From assembly GCA_903916205.1 (NCBI GenBank), contig CAIWVX010000375.1:1-5157 (forward strand): a stretch of DNA of 5,157 nt, given 5' to 3'. This DNA is from an uncultured beta proteobacterium (GTDB lineage Bacteria > Pseudomonadota > Gammaproteobacteria > Burkholderiales > Rhodocyclaceae). Of this stretch, positions 1 through 5,157 are shown in pieces. The notes beneath the pieces were generated by a model. It was not told the DNA's origin and made no database searches. It saw only the letters and a list, made by a program, of their open reading frames with translations. Position numbers and translations under genes: made by a program. The stretch's first letter is position 1. The number at the start of each line of letters is the position of its first letter.

Positions 1-1846
1 CGTTTGAAAGTGTCGTCACGCCGGCCACGCCACGCGGTCGAAAATCATCCAGCGACTTAATCACCGCATCATCCCTTCCAGCAAAACTATCAACCGAAAG
101 AATGAAACTTCGTTCTGATGTTTGCATCAAGACGCCGTATTCAGGGATCTGGAGTTGCGGCCAACCCAGTAGACGCGAAAGCGCCACGACCGGCAACACC
201 TCTCCGCGAACGACTAGGGTTTCCTTACCCCCGACTTCCTGCATTTTGCTCTTGTCGATCGGCAGAATCTCACGAACCATCGAGAGCGGCAAAGCAAAAG
301 GCTGATCGCCCAGCAGAACCAGCAGAACGGGGAGAATCGCCAGAGTTAGCGGCAGTGAAATGATGAAAACAGAGCCTGTGCCCGGCTCGGAACGTATCTC
401 AACGGAGCCATTCAGTTTCTGGATATTGGTTTTAACCACATCCATCCCCACGCCACGGCCTGAAACTGCCGAGGCTTGAGCCATCGTCGAAAAACCGGGA
501 AGGAAAATCAGACTGAGACTTTGGCGATCATCGAGCGTATTGGCTTCTTCTTCTTTGATGATGCCTTTTTCAATCGCCTTCATGCGAATCCGCTCAGGAC
601 TCATGCCGCGACCATCATCGGCAATAATCAGGACGATATGATCGCCTTCCTGACGCGCTTCAAGCCGCACAATACTCTTAACGGGCTTACCAGCGGCTAG
701 TCGCTCCTCTGCCGATTCCACACCGTGATCAACCGCATTGCGCACTAAATGGACTAACGGGTCAGCCAAATCTTCGATCATCGTTTTGTCGACCTCGGTT
801 TCTTCACCGATGAGCGCCAGTTCAACGTCTTTTCCTAGTTGGCGCGCCAAATCGCGAGCGATGCGTGGGTATTTCTGGAACAAGCGCCCGATCGGTTGCA
901 TCCGGGTTTTCATCACCGAATTCTGCAAATCTGAAACCAGCAAGTCGAGCTGACTGACGGCCTGGTCAAGCGCATGCAAGGTGTCCGTATCGTTTCGACC
1001 TGCAAGAATGTCGACTCTCAGACTGGTCAATCGATTTTTAGTCAGGCCAATTTCGCCCGAGAGATTTAATACCTGATCGAGTCGCGCGGTATCCACACGG
1101 ATGGTTGAGTCCCGAGCCGCCGATTTTTCTTCAACACGCCGCCCTGCCGCCATTGGGGCTACTGGCGCGAAAGCCTTATCCGTGGCACGACGTCCCTCCG
1201 GAGGAAAAGGTGGCGTCATACTCTCTGTTTTTTCGTTTTGGGCTGCAACCGGTGGGGCCGTTTGAGACGCGGATGTAGCCGGTGCAACGTTGGTTACAGC
1301 ACGATGCAAAGCTTGCCAATCTGGCTCGTTACCGGCACTAACTGACACTTCAGGAGTCATGGCTGAAGAAACCGCGACTTGAGGCGAAGCTTTAGGTGCG
1401 GGGGCGGCCACCGGAGCCACTGGGGCGGCAGGAGGGGGCGCAGCGGCCCCTATTTCACCGGCAAGTGCTGCCCGTAACGTCGCCATAACCGTCACCTGAG
1501 CTGGACGAGGCTGGGTTCCTTGGGAGAGCTCGCCAAACATATTGCGGACATCCTGCGTTGCCCCCATGATGGCATCCATTAACTCTGGGTTTAACGACAT
1601 CTCGCCCGTTCTAAGCTTGTCGAATAGCGTCTCCGTCAAATGGCAGAGCGTCACCAATTCGGTGGCATTAAGAAAACCTGCCCCGCCCTTGATCGTGTGG
1701 AAGCCGCGAAATATATCATTCAGCAAACGGCGATCATCAGGGCTTCTTTCAAGATCAACCAGTTTGTTGTCTACATCCGACAGGAGGTCGCTGGCTTCTT
1801 GCAAAAAATCTTGCAGAAGGTCTTCCATTCCGGAAAAATCACTCAT
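1..1846 (-). CDS. cheA: Chemotaxis histidine kinase CheA, C-terminus cut by the window edge
   Basis: This is the central kinase of chemotaxis: it autophosphorylates on a histidine and donates phosphate to CheY (and usually CheB) in the receptor-CheW array at the membrane. I translated 615 codons without a stop. P1 Hpt domain spans about 1-130, with phosphoacceptor His50 in HTIKGGAGF. An Ala/Pro-rich linker covers about 131-245 and no P2 domain is recognisable. P3 dimerisation starts near 246 (STIRVDTARLDQVLNLSGE). The P4 kinase domain has an N-box with His366 and Asn370 in LVHLVRNAVDHG, G1 at 410-415 (DDGRGM), an F-box around Phe452 (PGFST), G2 at 463-469 (GRGVGMD) and a GTG at 489-491. The P5 CheW-like domain begins near 500 and is incomplete, probably lacking its last few dozen residues. 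The first ATG has TAGGAG 7 nt upstream, overlapping the cheZ stop codon, so translation is probably coupled to cheZ. All catalytic boxes look intact. Confidence 0.97.
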   Translation of the reverse strand, partial: MSDFSGMEDLLQDFLQEASDLLSDVDNKLVDLERSPDDRRLLNDIFRGFHTIKGGAGFLNATELVTLCHLTETLFDKLRTGEMSLNPELMDAIMGATQDVRNMFGELSQGTQPRPAQVTVMATLRAALAGEIGAAAPPPAAPVAPVAAPAPKASPQVAVSSAMTPEVSVSAGNEPDWQALHRAVTNVAPATSASQTAPPVAAQNEKTESMTPPFPPEGRRATDKAFAPVAPMAAGRRVEEKSAARDSTIRVDTARLDQVLNLSGEIGLTKNRLTSLRVDILAGRNDTDTLHALDQAVSQLDLLVSDLQNSVMKTRMQPIGRLFQKYPRIARDLARQLGKDVELALIGEETEVDKTMIEDLADPLVHLVRNAVDHGVESAEERLAAGKPVKSIVRLEARQEGDHIVLIIADDGRGMSPERIRMKAIEKGIIKEEEANTLDDRQSLSLIFLPGFSTMAQASAVSGRGVGMDVVKTNIQKLNGSVEIRSEPGTGSVFIISLPLTLAILPVLLVLLGDQPFALPLSMVREILPIDKSKMQEVGGKETLVVRGEVLPVVALSRLLGWPQLQIPEYGVLMQTSERSFILSVDSFAGRDDAVIKSLDDFRPRGVAGVTTLSN

Positions 1847-1853
1847 ATCGAAT

Positions 1854-1859
1854 CTCCTA
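1854..1859 (-). promoter_or_regulatory. Ribosome binding site of cheA, overlapping the cheZ stop
   Basis: TAGGAG lies 7 nt before the cheA ATG at 1846. Its first three bases are the cheZ stop codon (1857-1859). This supports the first ATG over the internal Met7 and suggests that ribosomes ending cheZ help to start cheA. Confidence 0.75.
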
Positions 1860-2753
1860 GAATCCCAGACTGTCCAGCAAGTCATCGACCTGTTGCTGAG
1901 TTCCAACAACATCGGTTCGCCCCGCAGCATTTATCACCGGGCCGTTAAGTAGCGAATTTACGTTATCGTTACGTTTATCAACCGGCATCGTGTCAATTAA
2001 CACACCCATCAGCTGAGCTTCCATTTCTTGCGCAACTGAAATAACTTTCTTGATCACCTGCCCCGTCAGGTCTTGGAAATCCTGAGCCATCATGATTTCA
2101 AGCAACTGCTCTTTGGTTGCCGCCGTTCTTTGAGGCACAGCACTCTTGAGATATGACCGTGTTTCTGAAGCCAAGAGTTTGAAATCCTCAACGCCCATTT
2201 TATTAGCGAATAGAGCGTCCCACTTTGTAGCCAACAAGGAAGCGCCGACTTCAAGTTCATCCTGAAGCGGGTTAGCAATATCGGTGGCGTTAAGCACCTT
2301 GCAAGCCGCCTGTTCTGTCAAATTAGCAATATAGGCTAAACGATCTTTGGTATCAGGGAGAGTCGAAACCGTTTTTTCAAGAAGTTTGTCATAACCTAAA
2401 CTGCCCAAAGTGTCGTGCAACTGCCGGGTCATCAACCCGACTTGCTGGAAAACTTTGTCCTGCCATGCACCCTCTACGGCGTCAGCGTTATTTTCGTTGT
2501 TTTTGTGTGCTTTCGCGGTCTCTTCTTGCTTAGAGGCGGAAATGGAATCAAACAAAGCCTGCAAATCATCGGAGTCGTCGGTTACCCCGTCACTTTCCAC
2601 CGCTTGCTTCATCAATGAAGGGGTGGCAGGGGTATCAACGGGTGGCGCAACCACGGCAGGAACGTCCAGAGAGACCTGGGCACATTCCTTCGAAATGCTG
2701 TCAAACAAGGCTTCGAGATCGCTCGAATCGCCTGAAGAATTTGCCTCAACCAT
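1857..2753 (-). CDS. cheZ: Protein phosphatase CheZ with an extended, motif-repeating N-terminus
   Basis: CheZ dephosphorylates CheY-P and so ends the switching signal at the flagellar motor. From the ATG at 2753 it is 298 residues, against 214 in E. coli. The excess is N-terminal: an acidic, Pro/Ala-containing stretch of about 95 residues before the helical core. The core carries the catalytic segment AQDFQDLTGQ, in which Asp228 and Gln232 correspond to E. coli Asp143 and Gln147. The protein ends in VDDLLDSLGF (289-298), the CheY-binding C-terminal helix. Two N-terminal copies of a similar motif lie at 9-21 and 60-72. The frame is open upstream to a TTG at 2774 and a GTG at 2762, both inside cheY. 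I prefer the ATG because it falls 1 nt after the cheY stop. No good Shine-Dalgarno precedes it, so initiation is probably coupled to cheY termination. Confidence 0.96.
   Translation of the reverse strand: MVEANSSGDSSDLEALFDSISKECAQVSLDVPAVVAPPVDTPATPSLMKQAVESDGVTDDSDDLQALFDSISASKQEETAKAHKNNENNADAVEGAWQDKVFQQVGLMTRQLHDTLGSLGYDKLLEKTVSTLPDTKDRLAYIANLTEQAACKVLNATDIANPLQDELEVGASLLATKWDALFANKMGVEDFKLLASETRSYLKSAVPQRTAATKEQLLEIMMAQDFQDLTGQVIKKVISVAQEMEAQLMGVLIDTMPVDKRNDNVNSLLNGPVINAAGRTDVVGTQQQVDDLLDSLGF
1860..1895 (-). other. CheY-binding C-terminal tail of CheZ
   Basis: The last 12 residues of CheZ (QQVDDLLDSLGF, 287-298) match, as I recall it, the enteric CheZ tail. That tail forms a helix docking on the alpha4-beta5-alpha5 face of CheY-P. 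It follows a variable, Gly/Asn-containing linker, as in the family. The assignment rests on motif recognition. Confidence 0.85.
2538..2576 (-). repeat. Second copy of the CheZ N-terminal short motif
   Basis: This stretch codes for DSDDLQALFDSIS, CheZ residues 60-72. It matches the copy at residues 9-21 in 11 of 13 positions, but the codons differ at many synonymous sites. It is therefore a conserved protein motif and not a recent DNA duplication. The pattern (acid)-L-x-x-L-(F/L)-D-S-(I/L) is also found in the CheZ tail. Confidence 0.8.
2691..2729 (-). repeat. First copy of the CheZ N-terminal short motif
   Basis: This stretch codes for DSSDLEALFDSIS, CheZ residues 9-21. It is separated from the second copy by about 38 residues rich in Val, Pro, Ala and Thr that look flexible. 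It resembles FliM- and CheZ-type CheY-binding peptides. That function is inferred from similarity only. Confidence 0.8.
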
Positions 2754-2754
2754 T

Positions 2755-3144
2755 TCAGGCACCCATCTTGTCAAATATTTTCTGCAACTTCTCCGCGAGA
2801 GTCGCCGCAGTAAAGGGTTTCACAATATATCCGCTAGCACCCGCCTGCGCCGCTGCAATAATATTTTCTTTTTTAGCTTCTGCCGTAATCATCATCACCG
2901 GCAAATGTTTCAAGGTCGGCGAAGAACGGATGGCCTGTAGCAATTGCAAACCATCCAGATTAGGCATATTCCAATCGGTGACGACAAACTCAAAGCCACC
3001 CGCCTGTAATTTCTGAAGCGCAATGGCTCCATCTTCCGCTTCATCAACATTAGTGAAACCTAACTCTTTGAGTAGGTTTCTGACGATACGACGCATCGTC
3101 GAAAAATCGTCGACAACCAGAATTCTCAGTTTTGGATCAACCAT
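2755..3144 (-). CDS. cheY: Chemotaxis response regulator CheY
   Basis: CheY is a single-domain receiver that takes phosphate from CheA and binds the flagellar switch protein FliM to change rotation. It has 129 residues, the usual family length. Every key site falls at its E. coli number: acidic pair Asp12/Asp13, phosphoacceptor Asp57 in [10 protein letters not shown], Thr87 in MITAEA, switch aromatic Tyr106 and Lys109 followed by Pro110. The segments [13 protein letters not shown] and [11 protein letters not shown] are typical of true motor CheY and not of generic receivers. The ATG has AGGAG 6 nt upstream. Its stop lies 1 nt before the cheZ ATG, and cheV lies 33 nt upstream. Together with CheZ and CheA downstream, this leaves little doubt about the role. 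Confidence 0.98.
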   Translation of the reverse strand: MVDPKLRILVVDDFSTMRRIVRNLLKELGFTNVDEAEDGAIALQKLQAGGFEFVVTDWNMPNLDGLQLLQAIRSSPTLKHLPVMMITAEAKKENIIAAAQAGASGYIVKPFTAATLAEKLQKIFDKMGA

Positions 3145-3150
3145 TCTTTA

Positions 3151-3155
3151 CTCCT
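3151..3155 (-). promoter_or_regulatory. Ribosome binding site of cheY
   Basis: AGGAG sits 6 nt before the cheY ATG at 3144, inside the 33-nt spacer after the upstream cheV stop. The spacer is A-rich on the coding strand and shows no hairpin that could act as a terminator, so read-through from cheV is expected. Confidence 0.75.
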
Positions 3156-3177
3156 GTTTTACTTCTTCAATTGCTTC

Positions 3178-4125
3178 TTATCGCTCAAGCATCGGGCGCA
3201 AGGTATCTGCCAGAATTTCAGCATCGAACTTTGCGACATAGGCATCTACACCAACGGCCTGCCCCATCGCCCGATTGGCATCAGAGGACAAAGACGAATG
3301 CATTATTACCGGAATGCCTTCAAACCGGTGATCCGCCTTAATGTTCTTTGTCAAAACGTAACCGTCCATCTCTGGCATTTCTGCATCAACAAGAATAAGA
3401 CGGATCGCGTCGCGCAACGGTGAGGCAGTTTGCTGGGCATGTACAGCCAATCCCTGCAAACGACTCCATGCTTCAGCACCATTAGTGGCGTGCTTATGCT
3501 TGACCCCTAGTTTATCGAAAACTTCAGCAATCTTGCGCCGCGCAACAATTGAGTCATCAACAAAAAATACACCGACTTCTTCACTGACGTGCGCTGCGGG
3601 GATGTCCACAATGACCGCTTCGCCAAACGCATTAGCGAGAATTTGCTCGACATCCAGCAAAGAGACAAGGGTGCCATTTTCAAGTTCAGTTATGGCGGTA
3701 ATCAGACCCTCATTTGACGACAGAACGCTTTCTGGGGCCCGAACTTTTTCCCAATCGACACGGATAATACGGTCGACTTCATGCACCAGAAAACCGATGG
3801 TACGTTTTGAGTATTCGGCAACCATCATGGTTTTGCCACGCTCAACCGGTACCTCTCGGTGATCGAGAAAATTAACCAGTGAGAGTACGGGAATAACATT
3901 ACCTCGTAGAGAAACGAGACCTTCAACGCCATGTGGCATATTCGGCGTCCGAGTAATCTGCGGTGTACGCCCTACTTCACGCACTTTGAAAACATTAATT
4001 CCAAACGTTTCCCGAGTACCCAAGGAAAAAAGCAAGATTTCCATCTTGTTGGAACCTGCCAACCGAGTTCGTGCATCGACACTCTCGAGCATACTTGTGT
4101 CTTTTACTGCCAAGTCCATTGCCAT
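3178..4125 (-). CDS. cheV: CheV-type coupling protein (CheW-REC), second of two tandem copies
   Basis: CheV proteins join a CheW-like domain, which couples receptors to CheA, to a receiver domain that CheA can phosphorylate. This one has 315 residues. The CheW-like domain (about 20-170) shows FGINVFKVREV and VSLRGNVIPV, with Arg74 at the conserved coupling arginine. The receiver (about 183-315) has an acidic pair Asp190/Asp191 (FFVDDS), phosphoacceptor Asp247 in VDAEMPEMDG, HSS at the switch Ser/Thr position and Lys299 in VAKF, so it should be phosphorylatable. The frame opens with ATG at 4131, but GGAG at 4133-4136 is only 1 nt from that ATG and 7 nt from the ATG at 4125, so I chose 4125. 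A later ATG at 4092 has no clear ribosome site. By eye it is roughly half identical to the CheV upstream, which suggests an old duplication. It lies 26 nt downstream of that gene and 33 nt before cheY. Confidence 0.94.
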   Translation of the reverse strand: MAMDLAVKDTSMLESVDARTRLAGSNKMEILLFSLGTRETFGINVFKVREVGRTPQITRTPNMPHGVEGLVSLRGNVIPVLSLVNFLDHREVPVERGKTMMVAEYSKRTIGFLVHEVDRIIRVDWEKVRAPESVLSSNEGLITAITELENGTLVSLLDVEQILANAFGEAVIVDIPAAHVSEEVGVFFVDDSIVARRKIAEVFDKLGVKHKHATNGAEAWSRLQGLAVHAQQTASPLRDAIRLILVDAEMPEMDGYVLTKNIKADHRFEGIPVIMHSSLSSDANRAMGQAVGVDAYVAKFDAEILADTLRPMLER

Positions 4126-4132
4126 CACCATA

Positions 4133-4136
4133 CTCC
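4133..4136 (-). promoter_or_regulatory. Ribosome binding site deciding the start of the second cheV
   Basis: GGAG lies in the short spacer after the upstream cheV stop. It is 1 nt from the ATG at 4131, too close to work, but 7 nt from the ATG at 4125. This is the reason for calling the shorter protein. Confidence 0.6.
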
Positions 4137-4151
4137 AACGAAATCAGTGCT

Positions 4152-5123
4152 TCAGGTATTAGGCCGGGCTACTGAATGCTCACCCAACAAACGTCGGGCG
4201 AGGGTTTCAGAGAGTCGCTGAGCTTCGAATTTTGGGACATATTCATCGACACCGACAGATTTTCCAAGCTGCTGATTCGACATCCCGGATAACGACGAAT
4301 GCATGATGACCGGAACACCCGCAAAGCGCGGATCCGTTTTAATTTTCTTGGTCAGAATATAGCCATCCATTTCCGGCATTTCGACATCGGTCAAAACGAG
4401 GCTGATCAAGTCGGTTATTTTCTGACCACTGGTCTGAGCGTATGCCGCTACTTTTTGTAGTTCATCCCATGCTTCACGGCCATTGATTGCTGCGACGTAT
4501 TTGACGTTCATGGCGGTGAGCGTTCGCGAAATCTGCTTGCGGGCAACCACAGAATCGTCGGCGAAGAAAACAGTAAATTTAGGATTGTTGAGCGGTTTGA
4601 TATTACGGAACACAACTTCTTCATCATAATTCGTCGTTTCAGACAGCACCTTCTCGACATCCATCATCATCACCAGACGCCCATCCGCCAACTCCGTCAC
4701 CGCCGTGACCAACCCGCCCATTTCAGCCACCAGCATTTCCGGTGGAACGCGCATCTGACTCCAATCAAGGCGGAGAATTGTATCGACACACTCAACCAAG
4801 AAGCCCTGAGTATGCCCCGCGTATTCAGTTACGATCATTATCGAACGCGGTGTATTGGTTACCACTTTTGCATAACGAGCTAGATCAACGACCGGAACCA
4901 GCGCCCCTCTCAGACTGACCATTCCCTCTACCGATGAAGGCATCTCGGGGGCTGAAGTAATCGGTGGCGTACGCATGACTTCACGAACTTTGAATACGTT
5001 GATACCGAAAGTCTCACTCCGACCCGTTATGGAATTTTTGCCAAGCGAAAATAACAAAATCTCCAGCTTGTTCGTGCCGGCGAGTTTGGTGCGAGCATCA
5101 ATATTTTTCAGCAGCTCTGACAT
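4152..5123 (-). CDS. cheV: CheV-type coupling protein (CheW-REC), first of two tandem copies
   Basis: This is the first gene of the block, 323 residues, with the same CheW-receiver layout as its downstream neighbour. The CheW-like domain (about 12-165) contains FGINVFKVREVMRTPPIT and VSLRGALVPVVDL with Arg72. The receiver (about 182-315) has Asp189/Asp190 (FFADDS), phosphoacceptor Asp246 in TDVEMPEMDG, HSS at the switch position and Lys298 in VPKF, so phosphorylation looks possible. Compared with the other copy it has a short insertion (about five residues, near KNSITGRSE) in the first beta hairpin of the CheW-like domain and a C-terminal tail of about ten residues (GEHSVARPNT). The ATG has GGGAG 7 nt upstream. 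Such proteins typically serve a subset of receptors or act as phosphate sinks; which applies here is not visible in the sequence. Confidence 0.95.
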   Translation of the reverse strand: MSELLKNIDARTKLAGTNKLEILLFSLGKNSITGRSETFGINVFKVREVMRTPPITSAPEMPSSVEGMVSLRGALVPVVDLARYAKVVTNTPRSIMIVTEYAGHTQGFLVECVDTILRLDWSQMRVPPEMLVAEMGGLVTAVTELADGRLVMMMDVEKVLSETTNYDEEVVFRNIKPLNNPKFTVFFADDSVVARKQISRTLTAMNVKYVAAINGREAWDELQKVAAYAQTSGQKITDLISLVLTDVEMPEMDGYILTKKIKTDPRFAGVPVIMHSSLSGMSNQQLGKSVGVDEYVPKFEAQRLSETLARRLLGEHSVARPNT

Positions 5124-5157
5124 TACTAAACTCCCTTTGGGGCAATAAACCGATGGC
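5124..5157 (-). promoter_or_regulatory. Leader of the first cheV with its ribosome binding site; promoter not in view
   Basis: Only 34 bases upstream of the first cheV are present. GGGAG at 5131-5135 is a good ribosome site. I see no convincing sigma-70, sigma-28 or sigma-54 promoter in the remaining bases, so the promoter, or an upstream gene of the same operon, lies beyond the right edge. Confidence 0.6.

Noticed and set aside
1380..1440. GC-rich repetitive stretch as a possible DNA repeat or recombination site
   Set aside because: It codes in frame for the Ala/Pro-rich CheA linker (GCC/CCG-type codons). The repetition follows from amino-acid composition.
1542..1952. Plus-strand open frame of 136 codons across the cheA start and cheZ end
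   Set aside because: It lies antisense to two well-supported genes, and its product is Ser/Arg-rich with no recognisable domain. It is a shadow of the coding strand.
2410..2940. Plus-strand open frame of 176 codons opposite cheZ and cheY
   Set aside because: It is antisense to clear CheZ and CheY coding sequence, with low-complexity Ser/Cys composition and no domain. It is explained by codon bias of the real genes.
3145..3177. Possible terminator or promoter between cheV and cheY
   Set aside because: The 33-nt spacer has no stem-loop followed by a T-run and no convincing -35/-10 pair. It only holds the cheY ribosome site.
3485..3862. Plus-strand open frame of 125 codons opposite the second cheV
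   Set aside because: It lies entirely antisense to an intact CheV, and its Ser/Thr/Arg-rich product looks like a reverse-complement artefact.
5139..5157. Possible flagellar sigma-28 -10-like bases (GCCATCGG) at the right edge
   Set aside because: The match to GCCGATAA is poor and the -35 region is outside the window. It cannot be supported.

Overview
The window is one tightly packed block of chemotaxis signalling genes. All of them lie on the minus strand, so transcription runs from the right edge to the left. In transcription order they are a CheV coupling protein/response regulator (start 5123), a second paralogous CheV (start 4125), CheY (start 3144), the CheY-P phosphatase CheZ (start 2753) and the histidine kinase CheA (start 1846). 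CheA runs off the left edge within its C-terminal CheW-like domain. Spacers are 26, 33, 1 and 10 nt, so this reads as a single operon. No promoter or terminator is visible, and the 34 bases upstream of the first cheV end at the window edge.

The organism is probably a gamma- or betaproteobacterium. CheZ ends in the same CheY-binding tail as enteric CheZ, CheY aligns with E. coli CheY residue for residue at every key site, and the base composition looks close to balanced. The genus cannot be named from this sequence. The order CheY-CheZ-CheA resembles polar-flagellar chemotaxis clusters of the Pseudomonas type, but here two CheV genes lead the block.

The genes form one circuit. CheA, coupled to receptors through CheW-like domains (its own P5 and those of the CheVs), autophosphorylates on His50 and passes phosphate to CheY Asp57. 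CheY-P binds the flagellar switch and CheZ removes the phosphate. The two CheVs couple receptors to CheA and carry their own phosphorylatable receiver domains, so they may act in adaptation or as phosphate sinks.

This is a recognisable, canonical system and I do not see an undescribed one. The most interesting details are: (1) a CheZ with a long N-terminal extension carrying two copies of a short acidic-hydrophobic motif that resembles its own C-terminal CheY-binding tail; (2) a CheA with no recognisable P2 (CheY-docking) domain, only an Ala/Pro-rich linker of about 115 residues; and (3) two diverged CheV paralogues in tandem, both with intact receiver sites. The plus-strand open frames are shadows of these genes.
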